Shown here one piece after another: positions 8,445 through 18,261 of a stretch of DNA of 64,000 bases (the stretch's first letter is position 1; every line of letters begins with the position of its first letter). The position numbers and the translations under genes are program-made. Location of the stretch: assembly GCF_002073895.1 (NCBI RefSeq), contig NZ_CP012839.1, positions 20,464-84,463 of the forward strand, given 5' to 3'. Origin of the DNA: Candidatus Riesia pediculischaeffi. GTDB taxonomy: Bacteria; Pseudomonadota; Gammaproteobacteria; Enterobacterales; Enterobacteriaceae. The notes below the pieces were generated by a model. The model made no database searches and was not told the DNA's origin. It saw only the letters and a program-made list of their open reading frames with translations.

Positions 8445-10178
8445 ATGATTAAAGGAATTCCAGTTTCTCCAGGAATTATCTCAGGAAATTGTGTTGTTCT
8501 TAAGAAAGAAAAAATTGCTATAAACTATAAAAAAATTTCCAAATGTCAAGTTAGAGACGAAATTAATGTTTTTTCTTATAACAAAAAAAAATCAGTAGAT
8601 CAAATTAAATCTATAAAAAATTTTTTAAAGAAGAAGAAAGTAGATAAGGAAAAAATAGAGATATTCGAAGGACATATCATGTTGATTGAGGATGAAGAAT
8701 TTGAAAGAGATGTGATAAGTTGTATACAAGATGAATATTACAGATCTTCTACAGCAGTTGCAAAAGTTATCGACCGTCAAATATCGATATTACGTAATGT
8801 AAAAGACGAGTATCTTAAAAATCGAATAATCGATTTTAAAGATATTAGAGAAAGAATAGTAAAAAATATAATGAAAATTCCTATTATTGATCTATCTACG
8901 ATTTCAAAGAAAATTATTTTGATTGCAGAAGATCTATCTCCATCCGACATAGTACAATCAAAAACAGAAAAAATCATCGGATTGATTATGGATAAAGGAA
9001 ACCTTAATTCTCATGTCTCAATCATAGCAAAATCATTAGATATTCCCACCATCGTTGGAACAAAACATGCTACCAAACTTATTGAAACAAATGATCATAT
9101 CATTTTAGATTCGATCAACAACAGAATTTATAGAAATCCATCTCAAGAAAAAATAGAAGAAGTAAATAAAATCAAGATAAATCATGCAATTTGGAAAAAA
9201 GAATTAAAAAAACTCAAACATTTTCCAGCAATTACATTAGATAATCATAAATTTAGCTTACAATCAAACATTAGAGATAATACAGAAATAAATTTAATAG
9301 AAAAAAGTGGATCAGAAGGGATCGGATTGTACAGGACAGAGTTTTTGTTCATGAACCGAAGCAATCCTCCTACTGAAGAAGAACAGTTTCAAACTTACAA
9401 AGAAGTTGCAGAGATCATGAATCCAAGACCAGTCATCATTAGAACGATAGATATTGGAGGAGATAAATTTGTTCCATACATAAATATACCGAAAGAAGAA
9501 AATCCTTTTTTAGGATTACGAGCAATAAGAATCATAAAAAATAAAGAAGATATCATGTTGACACAATTACGAGCTATACTACGTGCAACTCATTTCGGAA
9601 ATTTAAAGATCATGTTTCCGATGGTAATTTCTTTAGAAGAGATACTACATCTAAAAAGTCAACTTTCTTTTATTAAGAACCAGTTATCCCGTAAAAATTA
9701 TATCTTCAGAGAAGACATAGAAATTGGAATTATGATAGAAACGCCTTCTGCAGCCATTATATCTAGAGAGTTGGCAAAAGAAGTAGATTTTTTTAGCATT
9801 GGAACAAATGATTTAACTCAATATACACTGGCAGTTGACAGAGGAAACCAATCGATATCTTATTTATATGATCCAATATCACCGTCTGTATTAAGATTGA
9901 TAAAAAAAGTAATAGAAAATGCACATCAGGAAGGGAAAGAAGTGAGCATGTGTGGTGAACTGGCTTCGGATGAATTCGCGACGATTATCTTAGTTGGGAT
10001 GGAATTAGATAAGTTCAGTATGAACTCTGTCTCTATTCCTAAGATCAAAAAGCAAATTCGAAGATTAAGATTTCAAGAAGCAAAAGAGATCACGGAAAAA
10101 ATTTTAAGATTACCTTCTTCTAAAGAAATCAGAAATGAGATAGAGAGATTCCATAAAGAGAATGATATGCATTTTTGA
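8445..10178 (+). CDS. ptsI: PTS enzyme I (phosphoenolpyruvate-protein phosphotransferase)
   Basis: Enzyme I takes phosphate from phosphoenolpyruvate and passes it to HPr. The 577-residue protein (E. coli 575) has the N-terminal 'GIPVSPGI', the phosphorylated histidine at about residue 190 in 'LNSHVSIIAKS', the PEP-binding 'GLYRTEFLFM' and 'DIGGDK', and the catalytic cysteine in 'MCGELASDE' near residue 503. A good RBS (AAGTAAGG) precedes the ATG. In E. coli crr (EIIA-Glc) follows directly; here the next gene is an unrelated peptidase on the other strand. Phosphate must therefore go to an EIIA encoded elsewhere, such as a mannose-type permease. Confidence 0.96.
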   Translation: MIKGIPVSPGIISGNCVVLKKEKIAINYKKISKCQVRDEINVFSYNKKKSVDQIKSIKNFLKKKKVDKEKIEIFEGHIMLIEDEEFERDVISCIQDEYYRSSTAVAKVIDRQISILRNVKDEYLKNRIIDFKDIRERIVKNIMKIPIIDLSTISKKIILIAEDLSPSDIVQSKTEKIIGLIMDKGNLNSHVSIIAKSLDIPTIVGTKHATKLIETNDHIILDSINNRIYRNPSQEKIEEVNKIKINHAIWKKELKKLKHFPAITLDNHKFSLQSNIRDNTEINLIEKSGSEGIGLYRTEFLFMNRSNPPTEEEQFQTYKEVAEIMNPRPVIIRTIDIGGDKFVPYINIPKEENPFLGLRAIRIIKNKEDIMLTQLRAILRATHFGNLKIMFPMVISLEEILHLKSQLSFIKNQLSRKNYIFREDIEIGIMIETPSAAIISRELAKEVDFFSIGTNDLTQYTLAVDRGNQSISYLYDPISPSVLRLIKKVIENAHQEGKEVSMCGELASDEFATIILVGMELDKFSMNSVSIPKIKKQIRRLRFQEAKEITEKILRLPSSKEIRNEIERFHKENDMHF

Positions 10179-10217
10179 TCAAAAACAACAGTCCTTCGAT
10201 CTGAAAGATATTGTAAT

Positions 10218-10739
10218 CTAAAATTTTATAGTTAATGGATCAATCGCTTCTTCACCAATCCAGATTTCATAATGTAGATGCGGTCCGGTAGTTCTTCCAG
10301 TATTTCCAGAAAGACCGATTCTTTCACCTTTTTTCACCTTTTGTCCAGGTTTAACTAACAACTTAAACAAATGCATGTATTTCGTGATCAATCTATTTTT
10401 GTGATGTATTACAATGAAATATCCGGCGATATTACTATATCTTGCAGTAAAAACTGTTCCGTTAGCTACGGATAACACAGAGGTTCCAACAGGCATCGGT
10501 AAATCTATCCCTTTATGAGGAGAAATCAAACCAGTAACAGGATTGACCCTTTTCAGATTAAAATGAGAAGAAACCTTGAAGAATCTTTCAGCAGGATATT
10601 TCAAAAAATCGTTATCCGAATTCAAGAAGGATACTTCCGATACTTTTTCAACTCTAGAAAAAAAACTATTCTTATTTTCCAGAAGTATAATAAAGAAAGA
10701 AAGAAAAAATTGAAAGGATCTTTTAAAAATACAGTTCAC
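10218..10739 (-). CDS. mepM: Shortened MepM-type M23 peptidoglycan endopeptidase
   Basis: The product is a zinc metallopeptidase of the lysostaphin (M23) family, which cuts peptide cross-links in the cell wall. Residues about 55-173 match the catalytic part of E. coli MepM: 'VSSHFNLKRVNPVTG', the zinc ligands in 'HKGIDLPMPVGT' and 'TTGPHLHYEIW', and 'LVKPGQKVKKGERIGLSGNTG'. Only 173 residues are present against about 440 in E. coli: the LysM and regulatory parts are missing. A hydrophobic stretch at residues 9-20 remains and could act as signal anchor. The start is a GTG without a clear RBS, and no ATG is available upstream before a stop. It could be a functional minimal enzyme or a 5'-decayed gene. 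Confidence 0.75.
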   Translation of the reverse strand: MNCIFKRSFQFFLSFFIILLENKNSFFSRVEKVSEVSFLNSDNDFLKYPAERFFKVSSHFNLKRVNPVTGLISPHKGIDLPMPVGTSVLSVANGTVFTARYSNIAGYFIVIHHKNRLITKYMHLFKLLVKPGQKVKKGERIGLSGNTGRTTGPHLHYEIWIGEEAIDPLTIKF

Positions 10740-11518
10740 TATGTCTACAAATTTTAAAATTTTTATGAACTATAAAGTTCATCATCTTCACTAAAATTTT
10801 ACCTACCATGATATTTATCCAATTTCATAATCATCCTAAAAGATTTTTTTGAACCTTATATTTCTTTGTAACGTTTCTCAAATACTAAAAATTTCTTCTC
10901 TCAAGAGGTTAATAATACTTATAAAAATTAATCTATTTTTTAATAGAAGTATTATCAAAAAAAATATGATTTAAAGGATAACTTTCTTTAAATATAAAAT
11001 TAACTTTCAAAAACACCACGTGCCTTCATATCATAAATAACATTCGTAAATCTGTAAAACTTTTTCAAGGATATTATTCCATAAAATAGTTGTCAAAAAA
11101 TATTATCGATCTATCAAAATATTCCACGTACATACCTTTAAAACAAACATGCCGACATCTCTTATTTACTTGAATAATCGATATGAATCTTCAAGTAGAT
11201 GTATTTACACATATAAAACAAGATGTTGCTAGTTCGAAATATCCTTCTTTATTCGACGTAAAGTATCATCCAACAGTCAACTATCGATAGATATCACGGT
11301 TAACATTAATTACACGATTCACAATTTTATTCATCTCTCGTTTAGATAGCGGTAATACATTGTGAACGATACGAAACTACTTTATCCTGAAGATATCTAA
11401 AGGAAGATAGCATCAATGAAATAAATAACCGATTTCAACCTTAAAAGCGCATAGTATCTACCCATATTTTGAATAACCTCATGAACAGATTCCCTGAATA
11501 ATGGGAATGAAATAATAC
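10740..11518. other. Long spacer between the MepM-type gene and dapB
   Basis: This holds 779 bases without a recognisable gene on either strand. In E. coli carAB follows dapB, and no remnant of carA could be read. Just beyond dapB, at 11489-11508, the arms ATTCCC and GGGAAT form a 6-bp stem with an 8-base loop, but no T run follows, so it is not a clear terminator. A second inverted repeat (TTCACAAT / ATTGTGAA) lies near 11320-11365. Confidence 0.5.
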
Positions 11519-12319
11519 CTACCCATCTCTTTCGAAAAAAACTTCTTGCGAACTATATAATCCTTTATCCTTATTGACAATCCACAAACAAGATCTCATC
11601 ACTCCTTCACAAAAAACATCTCTATTTTGTACAGTATGTTTGATATCTAATTTCTCATATCGGTTCGAAAATGAAATTCTATGTTCGCTGACACTACAGA
11701 AAGATCTAACAGAAGAAATGTTGATATTTTTATTTTGTGAATCTATCTTACAACAATCACGTCCCTCATCATTGAAATCTAAATTATTCTCTCTTACTAT
11801 CAGTTCAGAAAAAATGTTTTTGATCTTAATGGATGTTCCAGAAGGAACATCGATTTTATCCTTATGATGAATCTCCATTATTTTTATAGCATAATTTTTT
11901 ATTAAGAAATTAGAAAATTTTTGAAAGGATCTAAATAGAAAATTCATACCGAAACTAAAATTCTCAGAAATTAATATTGGAATACTCTGAGAGAATTGAG
12001 CAATGTAACGTATCTGTCTTTTATCAAACCCTGTTGTTCCAATGATAATCGGTTTACCCAGTTTCTTACATAAACTTACATGTTTCATTGTTCCTAAAGG
12101 ACTGGTAAAATCGACAAAAATATCAAACTGATCAGAAATATTCTGATAACTAAAGTATGATCTGATTTTAATACCTTTTTTCAAGCTTTCTTCTAAAAGA
12201 AATTTTATTAAAAATCTTCGATCTTTAGAAAAGAATTTAATCAAACTTCCTCCCATCCTTCCAGAAGACCCTGCTATAACTATCCTGATACGATTTCGAT
12301 CATATTCAGAAACGTTCAT
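11519..12319 (-). CDS. dapB: 4-hydroxy-tetrahydrodipicolinate reductase
   Basis: DapB reduces hydroxy-tetrahydrodipicolinate with NAD(P)H on the way to diaminopimelate and lysine. The 266-residue protein (E. coli 273) has the Rossmann motif 'IAGSSGRMG' near residue 14, 'GTTGF' near 115 and the active-site segment 'EIHHKDKIDVPSGT' near 165, where the second histidine and the lysine are catalytic. The C-terminal 'SEHRISFSN' is typical. An ATG without close RBS starts the frame. Together with the aspartokinase part of thrA it suggests selection for diaminopimelate needed in peptidoglycan. Confidence 0.94.
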   Translation of the reverse strand: MNVSEYDRNRIRIVIAGSSGRMGGSLIKFFSKDRRFLIKFLLEESLKKGIKIRSYFSYQNISDQFDIFVDFTSPLGTMKHVSLCKKLGKPIIIGTTGFDKRQIRYIAQFSQSIPILISENFSFGMNFLFRSFQKFSNFLIKNYAIKIMEIHHKDKIDVPSGTSIKIKNIFSELIVRENNLDFNDEGRDCCKIDSQNKNINISSVRSFCSVSEHRISFSNRYEKLDIKHTVQNRDVFCEGVMRSCLWIVNKDKGLYSSQEVFFERDG

Positions 12320-12403
12320 TTTATCTATAACTCTCCATTTTTCTCATAAAAGAACAATTACTCTCACAATTTAAAATTTGAAACGTTCGAAGATTTTACA
12401 AGT

Positions 12404-13339
12404 TCAAAAACGAAATCTTGGAGATCTAAAAATCGTTCTCTCTTCTACAGAAGTTGGAATCTCTTGAACTTCGTCAAATCCAACAACCTTTAATCTTTTA
12501 ATTATCTCAGATATCGCTGAAGATGGAGTAGAAGCTCCCGCAGTCAATCCAACAGATGACAATTGATCAAAAGATATATTTTCAATATCCTCTACAGAAT
12601 CGATCAAGTAACTCCTCACTCCTAAACCATTAGATAGTTGAAGTAAACTATTTGAATTAGAAGAGTTCTTGGATCCAACTACTAAAATTATGTCAGATCG
12701 TTCAGATAGATTCCGTAAAGCTTCTTGCCTGTTTCGGGTGGCGTAACATATTTCCTCAGAACTAGGTCCTAGAATTTTCGGAAATTTAGAAAATAATTTT
12801 TGTACTATTTTTTTTGTACTATCCATCCATAAAGTTGTCTGCATTGAAAAAATTAAATTTTCTGTGTTTCGAATTTTTAAACGATCGATTTCATGTAAGG
12901 AATTAACGACATGTATTTCAGAACCATTATTTTCTTCATATTGTCCTAATGTTCCCTGAACTTCCGGATGTTTTGGATCTCCAATCAAAATGACATCTTG
13001 AGAATTCCTACTAGCTCGATGAATTCTATGATGTATCTTCTTAACTAAGGGACATGTAGCATCTAATACGGATGAAAAATCTCGATTCTTCGCTTCTAAA
13101 AAGATAGATTTCGACACTCCATGTGCAGAGAATACCAAAACTGATCTATCTGGAATATCGGAGATATCTTCAACAAAGGTAACTCCTCGATTACGAAAAT
13201 CTTCAACAACATGGGTATTGTGAACAATCTCATGTTTTACATACACTGGGTGACGAAGATCAAGAGCAAAGTTAACATAATCGATTGCCCTACGTACTCC
13301 CGCACAAAATCCTCTTGGATTAGCTAAAAATATCTTCAT
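12404..13339 (-). CDS. ispH: 4-hydroxy-3-methylbut-2-enyl diphosphate reductase
   Basis: IspH makes IPP and DMAPP in the last step of the MEP pathway and carries a [4Fe-4S] cluster. From the ATG at 13339 the protein has 311 residues and starts 'MKIFLANPRGFCAGV', aligning with the E. coli start. The cluster ligands are Cys12, Cys in 'DATCPLV' and Cys in 'EICYATRNRQEA'. 'GDPKHPEVQGTLGQY' is also present. An in-frame ATG at 13360 would add seven residues. fkpB, which lies between lspA and ispH in E. coli, is absent from the 160-base gap. Isoprenoids would feed ubiquinone and undecaprenyl synthesis. Confidence 0.95.
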   Translation of the reverse strand: MKIFLANPRGFCAGVRRAIDYVNFALDLRHPVYVKHEIVHNTHVVEDFRNRGVTFVEDISDIPDRSVLVFSAHGVSKSIFLEAKNRDFSSVLDATCPLVKKIHHRIHRASRNSQDVILIGDPKHPEVQGTLGQYEENNGSEIHVVNSLHEIDRLKIRNTENLIFSMQTTLWMDSTKKIVQKLFSKFPKILGPSSEEICYATRNRQEALRNLSERSDIILVVGSKNSSNSNSLLQLSNGLGVRSYLIDSVEDIENISFDQLSSVGLTAGASTPSSAISEIIKRLKVVGFDEVQEIPTSVEERTIFRSPRFRF

Positions 13340-13499
13340 AATTCGTATATTTCCATCCATTTATTTGTTGTAATTTTCTACAATTTTAAAAAATTTAATA
13401 TCTAAACATGTGACTAAGTGATAATGATTCTACAATATAGAAATACAAATTTTCTAAAATATAAACACTATCTATTTCTCAAAATTTATCATTAATTTA

Positions 13500-13967
13500 T
13501 CAAAAAAATATTTCATAAGCTAACATAGCTTCTCCCAAAAATATCGAAACATCCGCTAGATTAAAAGCTGGAAGATGATATTTCCCTAGATGAACATCTA
13601 TAAAATCAATTATATATCCGTGAATCAATCGATCTACCAAGTTACCAAGAGCTCCAGCAAAAATCATAGAACAAGCAACATGCTTTTTTTGAGTACTTTT
13701 TTCTTTAAAAACATGACAGAACAGAGTACATAGAGAGAACAATGTTATAAAAAATAATAAAAAATGGAAAAACTTTTTTCGAACATCAGCGAACAATCCA
13801 AATGCAACTCCGTAATTCCTAATGAATCTAATATTTAAAAAATTACTCAGACAGATCGTATTTGATAATCCTATTATGTTAAAGAGAAACAATTTCGTGA
13901 TACGATCAAAAAGAAAAATAAAGAAAATTAAAAAAAGATGGAGAAAAAGTATTTTTTTGAATTTCAT
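13500..13967 (-). CDS. lspA: Lipoprotein signal peptidase
   Basis: LspA is the inner-membrane aspartyl protease that removes signal peptides from lipoproteins. The 155-residue product has four hydrophobic segments (about residues 5-22, 55-62, 68-88 and 130-152). The two catalytic aspartates lie in 'GALGNLVDRLIHG' and 'FNLADVSI', and 'RNYGVAFG' is conserved. The ATG at 13967 shares one base with the TGA of ileS (TGATG), a coupled arrangement as in E. coli, so this start is preferred over an upstream ATG at 14024 inside ileS. It implies that lipoproteins are still made. Confidence 0.94.
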   Translation of the reverse strand: MKFKKILFLHLFLIFFIFLFDRITKLFLFNIIGLSNTICLSNFLNIRFIRNYGVAFGLFADVRKKFFHFLLFFITLFSLCTLFCHVFKEKSTQKKHVACSMIFAGALGNLVDRLIHGYIIDFIDVHLGKYHLPAFNLADVSIFLGEAMLAYEIFF

Positions 13968-16804
13968 CAAACAAATTTCCTGATTTCTTCCTTTTTTAAA
14001 AGGTTTAATACACATCTGTGACATAAATCATCGAATTTATGTTTTTTTTCACGTCCTTCGAAGATATTGAAATAATACCAACAACGGTTACATTTTTTTC
14101 CGTTCGATCTACTAACTTCTACTTTTAATCCATGTAAATCAGTTAAATCTGCTTTCATAGCGCAACATTTTGAATTTTCAACGTCCATAATTTTGACTGA
14201 CGATACTAAAAACAAGAACTTTAGTTCTTTCTCTAATACTTGCAACACTCCTGCTATTTTCGAATCAACGTAAAGGACTACATTAGATTCCATAGAATGG
14301 TTAACAATTTTTTCTCGTCTCTTTCTTTCAATTACCTTATTGACCTCTTTCTTCACAAGAAACACAAGATCCCAATTTTCCATACTAATGACAACATTAT
14401 TTTCAGATATTTCTTGTAAATATACATAATACTGATCTGAAAATAGATTGTTTTTAATCAGATCTTCAGCAAGAAATTTCCAAACTTCATAAGATGTAAA
14501 AGGTAATATCGGAGAAATCCACCTAACTAAAGCTGAAAGTATATGAAAAAAAGCAGTTTGACCACTCCTTCTCGAGAGACTATTACTTAAATTCATATAT
14601 TGGCGATCTTTCACTATATTGAGATACTCAGAACTCATCTCAATGGAACAGAACGTCAATAAAGCGTTAATCACCTTATGAAAATTGTAATTCTCATAGT
14701 ATCTTATAATTTTTTTCTGAAATCTTTTGGTGATCATCAAAATCCTTTGATCTAACGCAATCATGTTTGTAAAACAAATTCCGTCAGTTTTTATATTAAA
14801 ATCTTTTATGTTAGATAACAAAAAACGGATAGTATTTCTTATCTTTCGATAATGATCAACGATTCCAGAGAGTATCTCTTTCGAAATATTGATCTCCTTA
14901 CTATAGTCAGAGGATGTGACCCATAATCTTAAGATATCTGCTCCAAACTCATTTATAATTTCTTTAGGAGAAATAACATTTCCGATGGATTTGGACATTT
15001 TTTTCCCATTTTTATCCACCACAAACCCATGAGTGATGATTGTTTTACACGGAACGTCATTGCTGACAGCCACTGATAAAATTAAGGAAGACATGAACCA
15101 ACCTCTGTATTGATCAGATCCTTCTAAATAAACATCTGGAATATAATCCTTAAAATCATCGTTTATTGAAGAATAATTGATCGATCCAGAATCAAACCAA
15201 ACATCCAATACATCTTTTTCTTTGAAGTATTTTTTTGAATCCCCATTCTTTAGGAATTCGTCGATACTGACATTCCACCAATACTCACCTCCAAAACATT
15301 TTACCTTTTTGGAGATATCTGATATGAAAGATAAAGTATCTGGATGCATCTTATTGTTTTCTTTATGTATGAAAATAGGAATTGGAGTACCCCATGATCG
15401 CTGTCTAGAAATACACCAATCTGGACGTTTTTGAACCATTTCTTCCATACGTTCTCTGCCCCATTTAGGGTACCAAGAAATGCTATCTATCTTACTTAAT
15501 ATCTTTTCCCTTAGATGATTTTTATGCATGCTAATGAACCATTGAGTAGTGGATCTGAAGATAAGAGGAACGTTGTGCCTCCAACAAAACGGATATTTAT
15601 GGAAGATATTTTTAGAAATGAAAAAACAATTTTTCTCTTCTAAAATTTTTGTTATTTGTTCATCAGATTTAAAAATAGATAATTTATCTAGAATAGGATG
15701 TACATGATTGACAAATCTTCCTCTTTTATCAATGATGTTCGAGACTTCTAATTTATATTTCATTCCAATATCATAATCTTCTAGTCCATGACCTGGCGCA
15801 ATATGCACCAAACCAGTTCCTTCGTTTAGATGAACGTGATCACTTAAAACGATCGGAACTTTAAAATCTGTGATGGGATTAGAAAACATCGAAGATTCTA
15901 ACATTGATCCATGGCAGCTCGATAGAATTTTTAATTTACTCACATTCATTACTTTCGCAAAAGATTTTAGAAGACCTTCAGCCACTATAAAAACAAAATT
16001 ATTCGATTCCACTAGAAGATATGTGAAGTCTCTGTTAACTCCTATAGCTCTATTAGCAGGAATTGTCCATGGAGTTGTCGTCCATATAATAGCGTAAATT
16101 GGTAAACAAGAAGGTGAACTTTTCTGAAATCTTCTACAGATATCCAGGGAATTTAAAGATTTGAATGCTACGTACAAAGATAAAGAACATTTTTGAAGAT
16201 ACTCTAACTCTGCTTCTGCTAAAGCTGATTGACATTGAATACACCAATATACTGGTTTTCTTTTTCTGGTCAAATGACGATTTTTGATGATTTTCCCCAA
16301 TGTTCGAATAGAATGTGATTCTAAATTAGGTTCCATAGTCATATAAAACCGATTCCAATTTGTTAAAATTCCCATTCTTTTAAAATCACTTTTTTGTCTT
16401 TCAACTTGATATAATGCATATTTTCTACATTCTTTACGAAATTCAAAAAAATGGTGTTTATTGAATAATTTTCCTTTATTTTTTTCTACTTGATTTTCGA
16501 TCGGTAATCCATGGCAATCCCATCCGAGTACAAATGGGGAATCGAAACCATTCATTCTCTTTGAACGTATTAAAACATCCTTAAGGATTTTATTAACTGC
16601 ATGACCAATATGAACATCTCCATTAGCATATGGAGGACCATCATGTAATATGAATGTTTTTTTTCTTATTTGAGAACTACGAATAACGTCATATAATTTG
16701 TTTTCATCCCATTCTTTTAGAAGTTTAGGTTCTTTTTCCTTCAAATTCCCATACATCGAAAAACTTGTTTTTAATAAATTGATGGTTTCTTTGTAATTCT
16801 TCAT
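13967..16804 (-). CDS. ileS: Isoleucyl-tRNA synthetase
   Basis: IleS charges tRNA-Ile with isoleucine. The 945-residue product (E. coli 938) has the class I signatures 'GDVHIGHAVNK' near residue 62 and 'KNGKKMSKSIGN' near residue 605, the editing domain between them ('TTTPWTIPANRAIG', 'GTGLVHIAPGHG'), the 'SRQRSWGTPIP' segment and a C-terminal zinc ribbon with 'CNRCWYY' and 'CHRCV'. It lies between ribF, which it overlaps as ATGA, and lspA, with which it shares TGATG. All are on one transcript with conserved E. coli order. No interruption is seen. Confidence 0.97.
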   Translation of the reverse strand: MKNYKETINLLKTSFSMYGNLKEKEPKLLKEWDENKLYDVIRSSQIRKKTFILHDGPPYANGDVHIGHAVNKILKDVLIRSKRMNGFDSPFVLGWDCHGLPIENQVEKNKGKLFNKHHFFEFRKECRKYALYQVERQKSDFKRMGILTNWNRFYMTMEPNLESHSIRTLGKIIKNRHLTRKRKPVYWCIQCQSALAEAELEYLQKCSLSLYVAFKSLNSLDICRRFQKSSPSCLPIYAIIWTTTPWTIPANRAIGVNRDFTYLLVESNNFVFIVAEGLLKSFAKVMNVSKLKILSSCHGSMLESSMFSNPITDFKVPIVLSDHVHLNEGTGLVHIAPGHGLEDYDIGMKYKLEVSNIIDKRGRFVNHVHPILDKLSIFKSDEQITKILEEKNCFFISKNIFHKYPFCWRHNVPLIFRSTTQWFISMHKNHLREKILSKIDSISWYPKWGRERMEEMVQKRPDWCISRQRSWGTPIPIFIHKENNKMHPDTLSFISDISKKVKCFGGEYWWNVSIDEFLKNGDSKKYFKEKDVLDVWFDSGSINYSSINDDFKDYIPDVYLEGSDQYRGWFMSSLILSVAVSNDVPCKTIITHGFVVDKNGKKMSKSIGNVISPKEIINEFGADILRLWVTSSDYSKEINISKEILSGIVDHYRKIRNTIRFLLSNIKDFNIKTDGICFTNMIALDQRILMITKRFQKKIIRYYENYNFHKVINALLTFCSIEMSSEYLNIVKDRQYMNLSNSLSRRSGQTAFFHILSALVRWISPILPFTSYEVWKFLAEDLIKNNLFSDQYYVYLQEISENNVVISMENWDLVFLVKKEVNKVIERKRREKIVNHSMESNVVLYVDSKIAGVLQVLEKELKFLFLVSSVKIMDVENSKCCAMKADLTDLHGLKVEVSRSNGKKCNRCWYYFNIFEGREKKHKFDDLCHRCVLNLLKKEEIRKFV

Positions 16805-17745
16805 ATATTCCTACCGAAATAAAAAGAGTCAAAAAAAATTTTTGCTTGATCTATGTCCTTATGAATCTGTCTCGTCAATTCAAAAATAGAACTAAATCTT
16901 ATTTCTTCACGCAGTTTTTTATGTATAACGATATTAATGTAACTACCATACATGTTCATCTTGGTATCAATTAAATGTACTTCAATTTGTCTTTTCCTTC
17001 CTTCTACAGTAGGTCTAATTCCTACATTTACTACGGATTTTATTGCATTATCTAACAGACCTTGCACTTCAGCAACATATACTCCTTTGATAGCTATCGA
17101 AAAATATCTGAAAAGTAAATTGGCAGTTGGAAAACCGATAATGCTACCAAATTTATTTCCATGAACTATTTTTCCACTTAATTGATAAGGTCTTCCCATC
17201 AAATTTTTAGCTAAACTTAAGTCATCCTGTAATAAAGCTTTCCTAACGGATGTACTACTAACTCGGACACCGTATTTGAAAAAACTTTTCATTTTAAAAA
17301 CGTGAAATCCATATCTTCTTCCAGCTTGAAAGAGATGTTTAAAAGTTCCAAGTCTGTTTTTACCGAACTGAAAATCATCTCCTATGATTAATAATCTTAT
17401 ACCTAATCTTTTGATCAATAGATTATCAATAAAATCTCTATGCGTCAGACAAGAAAATGATCGATTGAAATTTACGCACAACAGATAATCTATTTCATAC
17501 TCTGAAATATATTTTATCTTATCTCTCAACCCAGTTAAACGAGCTGGAGCCAATTCTCCTAAAAAAAATTCTAACGGTTGGGGTTCAAAAATCATTACTA
17601 TAGTTGGAGATCCTGGATGTTTACATTGAATTAATTTTTTTAATATCATCTGATGACCAATATGAACAGAATCAAAATTTCCTATTGTCAAAGAACAACC
17701 ATAATGTTGATTACGTATATTATGTATTCCTCTAATTAGCTTCAT
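16801..17745 (-). CDS. ribF: Bifunctional riboflavin kinase / FAD synthetase
   Basis: RibF converts riboflavin to FMN and then FAD. The 314-residue protein (E. coli 313) has the N-terminal nucleotidyltransferase domain ('TIGNFDSVHIGHQMIL' near residue 20, 'GDDFQFGKNR' near 117, 'VSSTSVRKAL' near 161). The C-terminal kinase domain has 'GRPYQLSGKIVHGNKFGSIIGFPTANL' and 'GVYVAEV'. It is the first gene of the ribF-ileS-lspA series, overlapping ileS by four bases. FAD and FMN are needed by several enzymes in this window, including prenyl-FMN synthesis by UbiX. Confidence 0.96.
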   Translation of the reverse strand: MKLIRGIHNIRNQHYGCSLTIGNFDSVHIGHQMILKKLIQCKHPGSPTIVMIFEPQPLEFFLGELAPARLTGLRDKIKYISEYEIDYLLCVNFNRSFSCLTHRDFIDNLLIKRLGIRLLIIGDDFQFGKNRLGTFKHLFQAGRRYGFHVFKMKSFFKYGVRVSSTSVRKALLQDDLSLAKNLMGRPYQLSGKIVHGNKFGSIIGFPTANLLFRYFSIAIKGVYVAEVQGLLDNAIKSVVNVGIRPTVEGRKRQIEVHLIDTKMNMYGSYINIVIHKKLREEIRFSSIFELTRQIHKDIDQAKIFFDSFYFGRNI

Positions 17746-17846
17746 GACATCTCAAAAAACTATCGCATCAATAATTTATAATTCGCACAGAAGTTATTTT
17801 TAAAAAGAATTTTATCGATTGTAGTTGGATAAAAGTTGAAATACTT

Positions 17847-17876
17847 TTGACAAAGTATCAATAGAACAATTATAAT
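17847..17876 (+). promoter_or_regulatory. Consensus sigma-70 promoter of rpsT
   Basis: A perfect -35 box TTGACA (17847-17852) and a perfect -10 box TATAAT (17871-17876) are separated by 18 bases, 42 bases before the rpsT ATG. Perfect matches at both boxes are unusual even against this A+T-rich background, and the position suits the ribosomal protein gene. The expected transcription start is near 17883. Confidence 0.75.
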
Positions 17877-17918
17877 CGAAGGTATGTATGAGATTTAAAG
17901 AAAAAAAAAGTTAAATAA

Positions 17919-18194
17919 ATGGGATCTTCTAAAAAAACAGTTAAAAAGTCAGAAAAGTCACGTCATAATAATACGAGACGAAAATCAATGGTTAAAACTT
18001 TTACAAAAAAAGTTCTACTATTCTTATACAAGAATGAAATAGATGAAGCGAAACGCTACTTTAATAAAGTTCAATCAATACTTGATAGATTCTCTCAAAA
18101 AGGTGTAATCCACAAAAATAAAGCTTCCAGAAAAAAATCGAGGCTATCAAAGAAGATCAATCAGCACGTAAAAATTTTTAGAAATGAACAATAG
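17919..18194 (+). CDS. rpsT: 30S ribosomal protein S20
   Basis: S20 binds 16S rRNA early in small-subunit assembly. The 91-residue, very basic product matches E. coli S20 (87 residues) through 'KKSEKSRHNNTRRKSMVKTFTKKV' and the late 'GVIHKNKASRKKSRLSKKIN'. The first few residues differ (MGSSKKT instead of MANIKSA). It is transcribed against ribF and nhaA, as in E. coli, and has its own strong promoter 42 bases upstream. The RBS is weak and A-rich. Confidence 0.95.
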   Translation: MGSSKKTVKKSEKSRHNNTRRKSMVKTFTKKVLLFLYKNEIDEAKRYFNKVQSILDRFSQKGVIHKNKASRKKSRLSKKINQHVKIFRNEQ

Positions 18195-18261
18195 TGAACG
18201 AGCAAACTTAAATTTTTAGACTACATGAATGTTTTAAGCATCATCATATAATTTACTCTTT

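Noticed and set aside
11489-11508. A rho-independent terminator after dapB
   Set aside because: The hairpin is only 6 bp and lacks a following T run on the dapB strand.
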